Shown here: piece by piece, positions 23,970 to 32,650 of the stretch
Layout: each line of letters starts with the position of its first letter
How positions within the stretch are numbered: position 1 is the first letter of the stretch
NCBI GenBank assembly: GCA_023700885.1
Contig: JAMPYA010000001.1
Coordinates: 1-45,169 of the forward strand
DNA: 45,169 bases
Direction of reading: 5' to 3'
Source of the DNA: Flavobacteriaceae bacterium
GTDB taxonomy: Bacteria > Bacteroidota > Bacteroidia > Flavobacteriales > Flavobacteriaceae
Position numbers and translations under genes: made by a program
The notes under the pieces: generated by a model
What the model saw: the letters and a program-made list of their open reading frames with translations, nothing else
The model's database searches: none
What the model was told of the DNA's origin: nothing

Positions 23970-26808
23970 GAGCTTCTAACCAATCGTTTCCAGTACCAAC
24001 ATCTACTATTAAAGGGAAGCTTAACTGATAAGCATTTTCCATTAGTTTTTTTATCATTGGTAATAGGATTTCCTGTTCCTCTTTATGGATATCAAACACC
24101 AACTCATCATGTACTTGCAATAACATTTTAGATTTACAATGATGATTTTTTAGATAATTATAGATATTAATCATTGCAATTTTAATGATATCTGCGGCAC
24201 TTCCCTGTATTGGAGCATTTACGGCATTTCGTTCATCACCTGATTTTACAACACTATTTTGTGAGTTGATATTGTGTAAATAGCGTCTTCTTCCTAAAAG
24301 TGTTTCTACATATCCTTTTTCTCTGGCAAATTCAATTTGCTTATCAATGAATGATTTTAAGGTGGGATAGGTTTTAAAATAAGTATCAATTAATTCTTTC
24401 GATTCGGTTCGGGTTAAATCGGTTTGCTGACTTAAACCAAACGAAGAAACGCCGTAAATAATTCCGAAATTAACGGTTTTAGCATGACTTCTTTGTTCTT
24501 TAGTTACTTCTTCTAACGGAATATTAAATACTTTTGAAGCTGTAGATTTATGTATGTCCTCTCTATTTTTAAAAGCCTGAACCATGGTTGGATCGCCACT
24601 CATATCAGCAATTAAACGAAGTTCTATTTGAGAATAATCGGCAGATGCCAAAATATAATCATCGTTTCTTGGAATAAATGCTTTTCTAATTGCTCTTCCT
24701 CGTTCTGTTCTAATGGGGATATTTTGTAAATTCGGATTGTTAGAACTTAACCTTCCTGTTGCAGCTACTGCCTGACTAAAAGTGGTGTGAATTTTTCCTG
24801 TTTTTGGATGTACCTCATTGGGCAGCGCATCAACATAAGTATTTTGTAGTTTAATAAATGAACGCCATTCTAAAATATTTGAAATAATAGGATGTTTATT
24901 AACTAAATCAACTAGAATTTCTTCTCCGGTAGCATATTGTCCGGTTTTAGTTTTCTTGGGTTTGTCAATTAATTTTAAATTATCAAATAAGACAACGCCT
25001 AATTGTTTAGGTGATGCTAAATTGAAAGTTTTACCGGCTTGTTCATAGATTAAATTTTCTAAATGATGAATATCATCTGTTAAATCTTTTGAAAGATGTT
25101 TTAAAAAATCAATATCAATTTTAATTCCTTCATATTCCATAGAAGCAAGCACTTTTACTAACGGAATTTCAATTTCATTAAACAGTTTAATCAAGTTGTT
25201 TTTTGTCAGTTCTTTTTCAAAAATTTGCTTAAGTTGAAAGGTAATATCGGCATCTTCAACAGCATATTCTGTTATTTTATCCAAATCTACCAAACGCATA
25301 GTTTGTTGATTTTTTCCTTTTTTACCGATTAAATCTTCAATTGGAATTGGATGATAATTTAAATAAGTTTCGGAAAGCACTTCCATATTATGGCGCATAT
25401 CTGGGTTTATAAGGTAATGTGCCAACATAGTGTCAAATTGAGGGCCCTTAATTTCTATGCCATATTTTATCAAAATTTTTAAATCGTATTTCAGATTTTG
25501 AGCTACTTTTTCAATCGATTCACTTTCAAAAAAAGGTCTAAATTCTTCTAATATTTGATAGGTTTCATCTTGGTTTTCTGGAAATGGTACATAATATCCT
25601 TTGCCTTTTTCATAGGAAAAAGCGATTCCTACTAAAGTTGCTTCAAAAGTGTCTAAACTTGTAGTCTCTGTATCAAAGCAAACTGATTTTTGTTGTAATA
25701 AATAATTGATTAGAAGTTTGCGCGCAATTTTTGTATTAGTTAATTGATAAAAATGTGGGGTATTGGTAATATTTTGATATCCTGAAATTTCAGTTTTTAA
25801 TTTGTTTTCTGTTATGGGTAATGAAAATAAATCGAATTGTTGAGATTCGGATATTGGTTTTTTTATTTCATTTTCTAAAGATTTATTATTCTGAATTTGA
25901 ATCCCTCTCTCTTTAAAAAAACGCATAAAACTTTCGGCCATTTGTCTAAATTCTAACTCTTGAAAAAGCGCCGTAGTTTTTTCAAAATCGGGTTGAGAAA
26001 GTTCAAAATCAGTTTCATCAAATTTAATAGGACAATTAGTAATTATGGTGGCTAATTTTTTGGAGAGAATTCCTAATTCCTTATTAGCTTCTATATTTTC
26101 TTTGAGTTTACCGCTAAGTTGATGCGTATTGGCTAATAGATTTTCTAGACTTCCATATTCTTTTATGAACTTTTTAGCGGTTTTTTCTCCGACACCTGGA
26201 AGTCCAGGAAAATTATCGACAGCATCGCCCATCATCCCAAGAAAATCTATCACTTGTTCTGGGCTATCCACTTCAAATTTTTCTTTTACTTCTTTAACAC
26301 CCCAAATTTCAATTCCATTCCCCATTCGAGATGGTTTATACATAAATATGTTATCAGATACTAATTGTGCAAAATCTTTATCAGGTGTAACCATAAAAAC
26401 CTGATAATTTTCTTTTTCAGCTTGTTTGGCTAATGTTCCAATTAAATCATCAGCTTCAAATCCGCTTTTTTCAATAATAGGAATGTGCATTGCTTCCAAA
26501 AGTTTATGAATAAACGGAATGGCTATTTTAATTGCCTCAGGTGTTTCACTCCGATTAGCTTTATATTCTGGAAAAATATCGTTTCGCATATCAGAACCTC
26601 CTTTGTCAAAAGCTACTGCTAAATGATCTGGATTTTCACGCTTTATAACATCAATTAAAGAATTCATAAAACCTAAAATAGCTGAGGTATCTAATCCTTT
26701 TGAATTGATTCTCGGATTTTTAATAAAGGCGTAATATCCTCTAAAGATTAAAGCATAGGCATCTAAAAGGAATAATTTTTTTTTGGGCATTGTAGTTGTT
26801 TTATTCAT
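23965..26808 (-). CDS. polA: DNA polymerase I
   Basis: A 947-residue DNA polymerase I with all three domains. The 5'-3' nuclease (about 8-295) has FLLDAYALIFRGYYAF, the GFEADDLIGTLAK and GDAVDNFPGLPGVGEKTA motifs. The 3'-5' exonuclease (about 365-545) keeps Asp379 and Glu381 in FDTETTSL, so proofreading is probably active. The polymerase domain (about 560-947) has DYSQIELRLIADMSGD and the C-terminal QVHDELVFD. The ATG at 26808 lies only four bases after a TACTTTTG box. The ATG at 26790 (MPKKKLFLLDAY) is an equally good start. Confidence 0.97.
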   Translation of the reverse strand: MNKTTTMPKKKLFLLDAYALIFRGYYAFIKNPRINSKGLDTSAILGFMNSLIDVIKRENPDHLAVAFDKGGSDMRNDIFPEYKANRSETPEAIKIAIPFIHKLLEAMHIPIIEKSGFEADDLIGTLAKQAEKENYQVFMVTPDKDFAQLVSDNIFMYKPSRMGNGIEIWGVKEVKEKFEVDSPEQVIDFLGMMGDAVDNFPGLPGVGEKTAKKFIKEYGSLENLLANTHQLSGKLKENIEANKELGILSKKLATIITNCPIKFDETDFELSQPDFEKTTALFQELEFRQMAESFMRFFKERGIQIQNNKSLENEIKKPISESQQFDLFSLPITENKLKTEISGYQNITNTPHFYQLTNTKIARKLLINYLLQQKSVCFDTETTSLDTFEATLVGIAFSYEKGKGYYVPFPENQDETYQILEEFRPFFESESIEKVAQNLKYDLKILIKYGIEIKGPQFDTMLAHYLINPDMRHNMEVLSETYLNYHPIPIEDLIGKKGKNQQTMRLVDLDKITEYAVEDADITFQLKQIFEKELTKNNLIKLFNEIEIPLVKVLASMEYEGIKIDIDFLKHLSKDLTDDIHHLENLIYEQAGKTFNLASPKQLGVVLFDNLKLIDKPKKTKTGQYATGEEILVDLVNKHPIISNILEWRSFIKLQNTYVDALPNEVHPKTGKIHTTFSQAVAATGRLSSNNPNLQNIPIRTERGRAIRKAFIPRNDDYILASADYSQIELRLIADMSGDPTMVQAFKNREDIHKSTASKVFNIPLEEVTKEQRSHAKTVNFGIIYGVSSFGLSQQTDLTRTESKELIDTYFKTYPTLKSFIDKQIEFAREKGYVETLLGRRRYLHNINSQNSVVKSGDERNAVNAPIQGSAADIIKIAMINIYNYLKNHHCKSKMLLQVHDELVFDIHKEEQEILLPMIKKLMENAYQLSFPLIVDVGTGNDWLEAH

Positions 26809-26812
26809 ATTT

Positions 26813-26820
26813 CAAAAGTA
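26813..26820 (-). promoter_or_regulatory. -7 box (TACTTTTG) of polA
   Basis: The minus strand reads TACTTTTG, a full TAnnTTTG match. It is so close to the ATG at 26808 that the mRNA would be leaderless from there, or have a leader of about 16 bases to the ATG at 26790. Confidence 0.45.
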
Positions 26821-26900
26821 CAAATTGAAAACTAATTTATTCTAGTTTAAAAGATATACTAATATTTTACTAAACCTATAATTTTTATTCAATAAAAGTG

Positions 26901-26908
26901 TATATTTG
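26901..26908 (+). promoter_or_regulatory. -7 box (TATATTTG) of the thioredoxin-like gene
   Basis: TATATTTG, a full match, 21 bases before the ATG at 26930. No TTTG -33 element. Confidence 0.5.
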
Positions 26909-26929
26909 GTTGAATAATTTCATTAAAAC

Positions 26930-27223
26930 ATGACCAAATTTGGTGAATTAATTGGGGTTGAAACTCCCATTTTAATCAATTTTTATAAGGCTGAAAAAAG
27001 CTCAGATAACTTGTTAAATATACTTAAAGAAGTTTCTTCTAAAATAGGTCAAAGGGCAAAAATCATAAAAATAGACATCAGTAAAAATGAATTATTAGCA
27101 GATGCATTGAAAATAAAAGGTGGCAGCACTTTTGTTATTTATAAAGATGGAGAAATGAAATGGCGTCTAACTGGTGATACAAATGCCGAAACTTTAGTTC
27201 AATCTCTAGAGCAGTTTATGTAA
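26930..27223 (+). CDS. thioredoxin-like protein lacking the CxxC active site
   Basis: A 97-residue protein with the thioredoxin fold pattern: ILINFYKAE is the central strand, followed by helix SSDNLLNILKEVSSKIG, the strand AKIIKIDISKN, and FVIYKDGEMKWRLTGD with EQF at the end. Where thioredoxin has WCGPC this protein has KAEKSSD, so both cysteines are missing, and the cis-proline position is STF instead of PT. It therefore cannot be a normal thiol reductase. A binding or structural role is likely. It is transcribed alone, divergent from polA, and overlaps the convergent deacetylase gene by eight bases. Confidence 0.8.
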   Translation: MTKFGELIGVETPILINFYKAEKSSDNLLNILKEVSSKIGQRAKIIKIDISKNELLADALKIKGGSTFVIYKDGEMKWRLTGDTNAETLVQSLEQFM

Positions 27224-27854
27224 TTTTTTCAAAACTAAATCCTAAACTTGTATAGTGTTTTAAGATAATTGGCAAACAATATTGTAGTTTATCTTTGGCT
27301 TTTTGGTGATCGTGCATTACAATTATACTTCCATTTACAGTGTTCTTTAAAATATTATTTAAAACTTGTTCTTTGCTGATACCAATATCAAAATCACCAC
27401 TTAAAATATCCCACATAATAATTTTATATCCGTTTTCTTTCAATTTTTCAATTTGTGAAAATTTTATTTTTCCGTAAGGTGGACGAAATAATTTTGTTTT
27501 TGACAGATATTGATTAATCAATTTTTTTTGTGCTTTTTCAATATTGTCAATATAATCTAATGTTTTTGTTTTCCAGCCGTTTAGATGATTATTGGTGTGG
27601 TTTCCAACGGTATGTCCTTCATCAATAATTTTTTTAAAAATTGCAGGATGTTTTTCTATATTTTCTCCCACACAAAAAAAAGTAGCTTTGGCGTTATAAT
27701 TTTTTAATTGCTCTAAAATAAAAAGCGTTATTTCTGGAGTTGGACCATCATCAAAAGTTAGATAAAGTTTCTTTTCAGAAACAGTAAAACTCCAAACTAA
27801 ATCCTTATAAAGTGATTTAATAAAGTTTGGAGTTTTAACTAAATAAAAATGCAT
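27216..27854 (-). CDS. polysaccharide deacetylase (NodB/CE4) family protein
   Basis: A 212-residue NodB-homology domain protein. Motif 1 is LTFDDGPTP (catalytic and metal-binding Asp pair), motif 2 is HTVGNHTNNH (metal His residues), and motif 3 is RPPYGK. The family removes N-acetyl groups from peptidoglycan, chitin or other sugars. No cleavable signal peptide is obvious. The N-terminal 24 residues are only mildly hydrophobic, so location is uncertain. It starts 11 bases after the GT117 gene on the same strand, which suggests a joint role in glycan modification, though the substrate is unknown. Confidence 0.9.
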   Translation of the reverse strand: MHFYLVKTPNFIKSLYKDLVWSFTVSEKKLYLTFDDGPTPEITLFILEQLKNYNAKATFFCVGENIEKHPAIFKKIIDEGHTVGNHTNNHLNGWKTKTLDYIDNIEKAQKKLINQYLSKTKLFRPPYGKIKFSQIEKLKENGYKIIMWDILSGDFDIGISKEQVLNNILKNTVNGSIIVMHDHQKAKDKLQYCLPIILKHYTSLGFSFEKIT

Positions 27855-27865
27855 GAAATTATAAA

Positions 27866-30800
27866 TTATTCTAAGATATTTTTAAATAACTGAACATGAG
27901 AATTAAAATCTTCCATCATTTTTTGAGCATTTTGTTCATCATATTTAGATGTAACATCAACGATGTTTTTATACATCAAAACATTGGTTTCTATTTCATC
28001 AAATACTTTATCTAGTAATTTTTCATCAAATCGGCTGTAATAAAGTAAGTTTTCTTGGAATTTACCAGTCAATAAATTAGCTAATTTTCTTGCTTTTTCT
28101 GGTTTATTAATCATGTAATAAGATTCTACATAACCTAAAACCATTCCGTAATGTCCATAACGTTCTACAGGCATTTTTTCTATGGATAAGTCCAAAATTT
28201 GTTCTGCTTTTACCAATTGATTTTCTTGAATTAAAACATCTGCCAAACGGATTAAATTATTGCGCAATGTAACCGAGTTTTTACGGGTCTCAATATCTAG
28301 ATAGACATTTGGTTTACTCATGATATCCCAATCCCATTTCATCATTTTACTATACATTGTTTCAGAATCAATATGACCCATGTCAAAAGCAGTTTTATCT
28401 TTATTACTGGTTTTCATCGGAACAAATTTGTAGGCAGTTCCGTCTAGTTGTAAATAATCTTTTAACCAAATATATTCTTCATCGTCATGACTTCCGCCGG
28501 TAAAATATATAGGATGTTTCCAGTTATTATTGGCTAAAATATCTAACATCAGTATTCTGCTTTTAGAAATACCTTGATCGTCAATATCGATATCAATGTA
28601 AGAAACTATAGAGTCGGCGTATTTTAAAGGTAGAATTTTATTTCTTAAAACGGCTTCTTTATCAATATAGAGTCTTAATTTATTAGTTGGATAGGTTTTT
28701 TCTTTATGACCATTATTGGTTTCTACATAGGTTGCTTCATCGCTAGATGCAATCCATTTCATAAAATCTTTAATATCGATTCTGTTTTCTGTTCTAGGTA
28801 CATGGTAAGCAACTTCTAAAGATCCTTGTTTATACATTTCATGAGTTAAAATTCCAGGAATTGGATCTGCTATATATGTTTTACGTTTCATTTGGTCTAT
28901 ATACCAATCTGTATTAAATAAACTGGTATTGATTAATTTTAAATCGGTTCGATAGTTTTCTACTTCTTGTAAATACCAAAGTGGAAAAGTATCATTATCT
29001 CCAATTGTAAACATAATAGCATTTTCATCACAAGAATCGAGGTATGATTTAGCTACAAAATTAGTGGTGTATCTTCCTGAACGATCATGGTCATCCCAAT
29101 TTTCACTAGCCATAATAGTTGGTACTGCAAGTAATGATAATGATACAACTCCAATGGCAAGTGATTTATGCGAAGTAAATTTTCTCAGATAATCAAATAG
29201 CGCTAATACGCCAATTCCAATCCAAATTGCAAAAATATAGAAAGATCCAACTACTGCATAATCTCTTTCTCGTGGTTCAAATGGTTTCGGATTAGTGTAA
29301 AAAATAATTGCTAAACCTGTAAAGGCAAAAAACAATAATAGTGGGTAAAGATTTTTTTTATCTTTTTTTAATTGATAAAAGAACCCTAATAATCCTAATA
29401 AGAAAGGCAAGAAGTAATAAGTGTTTCTTCCTTTGTTATTTGCTATATCACTTGGTAAGTCAGATTGTGGTCCTAAGCGGAATTCATCAAGAAAATTAAT
29501 CCCGCTGAGCCAATTACCATTATTAATGTCTAAATATCCTTGTTCATCATTTTGTTTACCCACGAAATTCCACATAAAATATCTACCGTACATATAACCA
29601 AACTGATAATTAATCATAAAATAGATATTCTCAGCAAAAGTAGGTCTGCGCTCTGATGCTTTAGGAATACCGGCAATAGCTTTGTAATTTTTAACAGCAG
29701 CGGGATTTACCATTCTTGGGATAAATCCTTTATGTTTATCACTATAATTAGGTGTTGCTTTCTCGTAGTTGTTTACAATGATGTATTTGCCTGAAGTTTC
29801 ATCTTTTTCGTATTTTGGCTTTTCATCAACATAAGGTTCATTTTCATCTAATTCTCTATCAAAAACAACAGAATAATAGGTGTCAAAAAAAACATTAGCA
29901 TCGCCGTATTGTTCTCTATTGTAATAAGCAAGAAGTTCTCTTGCACTTGATGGGTTATTTTCGTTGATGGTTGTATTCGTATTGGCTCTAATAGGTAACA
30001 TAATCCAAGAAGAAAAACCAATCATAACAAAAAGGATTGATAAAATAACGGTATTTGCTAGTACTTTTCCGTGTTTTCTAGTATAACTTAAACCAAAATA
30101 AAATCCGGCAATTAAAATTATTGCAGCAATAATACTTCCTGAATTAAATGGTAATCCGACTGTATTGATAAAAAATAATTCAGAAGCGCTAAAGAATTTT
30201 AAAGTGTATGGAAATAAGAGTTTGAAAACGAATATTAATACAACAACTGCAATAATATTAGCAATAATAAATTTTATATAAGAATCAATAATATATTTTT
30301 TCAACAAAAATAAATAGACAATTGCAGGAATTACAAGTAGGGATAATATGTGAACGCCAAATGACAGCCCAACAACAAAACTGATTAATAACAACCATTT
30401 ATTTCCTCTAGGAGAATCAATTTCATCAATCCAACGCAATCCAAGCCAAAATAATAAAGCCATTAAGAAAGAAGACATGGCATAAACCTCAGCTTCTACG
30501 GCACTAAACCAAAAACTATCAGAAAAAGTGTATGCTAAAGCACCAACTAGTCCGCTACCAAAAATGATAATTCCGTTTTCTTTAGTTAGTTCTGATGAAG
30601 AAATTAATTTTCTGGCAAAATAAGTGATAGTCCAAAACAGGAAAAGTATAGTAAAAGCACTTGCTAAAGCTGACATAAAATTCATAACCAATGCCAATTG
30701 AGTAACATCAGAAGTAAATAAACCAAAAAATGCTCCTAACATTTGGTAAAGAGGCGCTCCTGGCGGATGACCTACTTCAAGTTTTACAGAGGTTGAAATA

Positions 30801-30922
30801 TATTCACCACAGTCCCAAAAGCTAACCGTTGGTTCTATAGTTAAGGTATAGGTAATGAGCGCAATAGAAAAGGCTACCCAGCCTAAAATGATATTCCATT
30901 TATTATAATTTGATGAAGTCAT
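27866..30922 (-). CDS. DUF2723/GT117 family membrane glycosyltransferase
   Basis: A 1018-residue protein with DUF2723 at the N-terminus: about a dozen membrane helices in residues 12-320 and 480-600, and the block TVEPTVSFWDCGEYISTSVKLEVGHPPGAPLYQML with its conserved acidic pair DCGE near residues 37-40, as in GT-C enzymes. The animal relative TMEM260 is a protein O-mannosyltransferase, and Bacteroidetes members are classed as GT117. A soluble periplasmic region (about 600-900) and a helical TPR-like C-terminus follow. Bacteroidetes are known to O-glycosylate exported proteins. Whether this enzyme does so is inferred. Confidence 0.88.
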   Translation of the reverse strand: MTSSNYNKWNIILGWVAFSIALITYTLTIEPTVSFWDCGEYISTSVKLEVGHPPGAPLYQMLGAFFGLFTSDVTQLALVMNFMSALASAFTILFLFWTITYFARKLISSSELTKENGIIIFGSGLVGALAYTFSDSFWFSAVEAEVYAMSSFLMALLFWLGLRWIDEIDSPRGNKWLLLISFVVGLSFGVHILSLLVIPAIVYLFLLKKYIIDSYIKFIIANIIAVVVLIFVFKLLFPYTLKFFSASELFFINTVGLPFNSGSIIAAIILIAGFYFGLSYTRKHGKVLANTVILSILFVMIGFSSWIMLPIRANTNTTINENNPSSARELLAYYNREQYGDANVFFDTYYSVVFDRELDENEPYVDEKPKYEKDETSGKYIIVNNYEKATPNYSDKHKGFIPRMVNPAAVKNYKAIAGIPKASERRPTFAENIYFMINYQFGYMYGRYFMWNFVGKQNDEQGYLDINNGNWLSGINFLDEFRLGPQSDLPSDIANNKGRNTYYFLPFLLGLLGFFYQLKKDKKNLYPLLLFFAFTGLAIIFYTNPKPFEPRERDYAVVGSFYIFAIWIGIGVLALFDYLRKFTSHKSLAIGVVSLSLLAVPTIMASENWDDHDRSGRYTTNFVAKSYLDSCDENAIMFTIGDNDTFPLWYLQEVENYRTDLKLINTSLFNTDWYIDQMKRKTYIADPIPGILTHEMYKQGSLEVAYHVPRTENRIDIKDFMKWIASSDEATYVETNNGHKEKTYPTNKLRLYIDKEAVLRNKILPLKYADSIVSYIDIDIDDQGISKSRILMLDILANNNWKHPIYFTGGSHDDEEYIWLKDYLQLDGTAYKFVPMKTSNKDKTAFDMGHIDSETMYSKMMKWDWDIMSKPNVYLDIETRKNSVTLRNNLIRLADVLIQENQLVKAEQILDLSIEKMPVERYGHYGMVLGYVESYYMINKPEKARKLANLLTGKFQENLLYYSRFDEKLLDKVFDEIETNVLMYKNIVDVTSKYDEQNAQKMMEDFNSHVQLFKNILE

Positions 30923-31030
30923 AGGTGATGCTGTTATATTCTGAGTGCGAATTTAGTAAATATAGCCGAATAAAATAGAGTGATTCATTTCCAATGGTTT
31001 CTAAAAAACATTAGAAAATTTTTAAAAAAA

Positions 31031-31062
31031 TTTGTCGAAATAAAAACTTTGAATTAGATTTG
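31031..31062 (+). promoter_or_regulatory. consensus promoter of tRNA-Gln
   Basis: TTTG (31031-31034), a 20-base spacer and TAGATTTG (31055-31062) match the full Bacteroidetes promoter, ending 12 bases before the tRNA. Confidence 0.75.
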
Positions 31063-31074
31063 CACCCGGAATAT

Positions 31075-31145
31075 TGACCTATGGTGTAACGGTAGCACTC
31101 CGGTTTTTGGTACCGTCTGTCTAGGTTCGAATCCTGGTAGGTCAA
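31075..31145 (+). tRNA. tRNA-Gln (anticodon TTG)
   Basis: A 71-nt tRNA. The acceptor TGACCTA (31075-31081) pairs with TAGGTCA (31138-31144), discriminator A. The anticodon loop TTTTGGT has TTG at 31107-31109. The T arm CTAGG/CCTGG holds TTCGAAT. The first anticodon-stem pair (27-43) is a C-U mismatch. CCA is not encoded. It lies alone on the plus strand between minus-strand genes, with its own promoter and terminator. Confidence 0.95.
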
Positions 31146-31154
31146 CATCAAATA

Positions 31155-31181
31155 AAAAAGCTCGCTTTAGCGAGTTTTTTT
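31155..31181. terminator. Bidirectional terminator between tRNA-Gln and the stress-protein gene
   Basis: CTCGC and GCGAG pair around TTTA, with an A run before and a T run after. It serves both converging units and overlaps the stop codon of the minus-strand gene. Confidence 0.8.
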
Positions 31182-32016
31182 ATTTAACCAATTTAAAGGT
31201 AATAACAGGTTTTAATGCTTTATTGGCTATATCTTCACCAATACTTCCATTAAATAAATGAGCCAATCCTCTTCTGCCGTGTGTGTTTATTGCAATTATA
31301 TCTGCTCCAATGTCGTTTGAAAAATTTAAAATTCCTTTTTCAACAGTTATATCGTTATAGATATTTAAAGTATGATTTCCTATATCAAATTCATTTACAA
31401 ATGCTCTAATAAGTTCACTAGATTTTTTGGTGGTTTCAAAATTATGAATTGTATTAACTTTTAAGAGATGTAAGTTAGCATCAAAAAAAGTAGCAAAATC
31501 AATTATCTTTTGAAATGTATTTCTATTTTCAATATTAAAATTACTTGCAAAAACAATATCATCAATTTTAAAATCATCTGGAGCTTCTTTAACAACTAAA
31601 ACAGGAACATCAGAACGGCGTACCACTTTTTCGGTATTTGAGCCAATTAATATTTCTTCAATACCTGAAACACCTTTAGAGCCCATTACAATTAAATCAA
31701 TATTTTGTTTTTCAGTTTCTTCTAAAATGCCTTCAAAAGCTTTGTTAAATTGAACAATTTCTATAACGTTTATTCCTGATAAAAAGTGCTGTTTTTTAAA
31801 ACGAACAAATTTTTCATGAGCTCGTTTAACAAATAACAAAGAAGTTGGTGCATTTGAGGTGCCTCCAAAATTACCAGAGTCTATTACACCTGATGGTAAT
31901 TCTAACATATGTAATAAATAGATGTCACTATTGGTAAGTTTAGCTATTCTAGCAGCAACTTTAGCGGCAACTTTAGCCTCTTTTGAAAAATCTACGGGTA
32001 CTAAAATTCTTTTCAT
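31180..32016 (-). CDS. universal stress protein (tandem UspA domains)
   Basis: A 278-residue protein made of two UspA domains. The first (about 1-145) opens MKRILVPVDFSKEAKVAAKVA and ends in VMGSKGVSGIEEILIGSNTE, the G-2x-G-9x-G(S/T) ATP-binding pattern. The second (about 150-278) ends INTHGRRGLAHLFNGSIGED with the same motif. Double-domain Usp proteins with ATP motifs in both halves are common in Flavobacteriia. The target and signal are unknown. It is a single-gene unit, divergent from rimP. I found no clear -7 box. Confidence 0.93.
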   Translation of the reverse strand: MKRILVPVDFSKEAKVAAKVAARIAKLTNSDIYLLHMLELPSGVIDSGNFGGTSNAPTSLLFVKRAHEKFVRFKKQHFLSGINVIEIVQFNKAFEGILEETEKQNIDLIVMGSKGVSGIEEILIGSNTEKVVRRSDVPVLVVKEAPDDFKIDDIVFASNFNIENRNTFQKIIDFATFFDANLHLLKVNTIHNFETTKKSSELIRAFVNEFDIGNHTLNIYNDITVEKGILNFSNDIGADIIAINTHGRRGLAHLFNGSIGEDIANKALKPVITFKLVK

Positions 32017-32084
32017 ACATTATTAATTTGCGTCTGTTATAATTTATAAATGTAATAAATATTTGTAATATAAGGAAGTTCATT

Positions 32085-32114
32085 TTTGATTTTATAAAAT
32101 TAATGGTATATTTG
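32085..32114 (+). promoter_or_regulatory. promoter of rimP-nusA-infB
   Basis: TTTG (32085-32088), an 18-base spacer and TATATTTG (32107-32114). The predicted mRNA begins near 32120 and contains the hairpin at 32144-32163. Confidence 0.65.
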
Positions 32115-32143
32115 CACTGGATTTAGAGGAAACTTAAAATTTG

Positions 32144-32163
32144 GAGGGGACAGAAGTCCCCTC
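32144..32163 (+). promoter_or_regulatory. leader hairpin before rimP
   Basis: GAGGGGAC and GTCCCCTC form a perfect GC-rich 8-bp stem with an AGAA tetraloop, in an otherwise A/T-rich leader. It ends 10 bases before the rimP ATG and has no T run. This position suggests a translational control hairpin. I recall similar GGGGAC/GTCCCC hairpins before rimP in related genomes, but cannot confirm it here. Confidence 0.65.
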
Positions 32164-32173
32164 TTCTTATACT

Positions 32174-32638
32174 ATGAATAAACAGGTTGTAAATCAATTA
32201 GTCAGTGAAGCTTTAAGTGAAAATAATTCCTTATTTTTGATAGATTTAACACTTCACCAAGACAATAGAATAGTTGTTCAAGTAGATGGAGAACACGGAG
32301 TATCATTAAAAGAGTGTATACGTATTAGTAGGTATATTGAAAATAATCTAGATAAAGAAATTGAAGATTATGGACTTGAAGTTACTACTCCAGATATTGC
32401 AGATCCAATAAAAGATGTAAGACAGTATCATAAAAATTTACAAAGAACTCTTTTAATAACTTTAAAAGATAGCACTAAAGTTGAAGGAGTTTTAGCGCAG
32501 ATTACTGAACATGGAATTGTGTTAGAAAGTAAAGTTAGAGAACCAAAACCTATAGGAAAAGGTAAAGTAACAGTAATAAAAAATATCGAAGTAGCATTCG
32601 AAAATATAGAAAAGGCAATAGTTAAAATAATATTCTAA
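32174..32638 (+). CDS. rimP: ribosome maturation factor RimP
   Basis: RimP assists assembly of the 30S subunit. This copy has 154 residues from the ATG at 32174. An in-frame TTG at 32141 would read through the leader hairpin and is rejected. The N-terminal domain holds FLIDLTLHQDNRIVVQVDGEHGVSLKECIRISRYIE, and the C-terminal SM-like domain ends with VTVIKNIEVAFENIEKAIVKI. It is the first gene of rimP-nusA-infB, with nusA 12 bases downstream. Confidence 0.94.
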   Translation: MNKQVVNQLVSEALSENNSLFLIDLTLHQDNRIVVQVDGEHGVSLKECIRISRYIENNLDKEIEDYGLEVTTPDIADPIKDVRQYHKNLQRTLLITLKDSTKVEGVLAQITEHGIVLESKVREPKPIGKGKVTVIKNIEVAFENIEKAIVKIIF

Positions 32639-32650
32639 TAAAAAAACTAT

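Noticed and set aside
32141..32173. TTG start that would extend RimP by 11 residues
   Set aside because: The extension is encoded by the perfect leader hairpin and has no family similarity.
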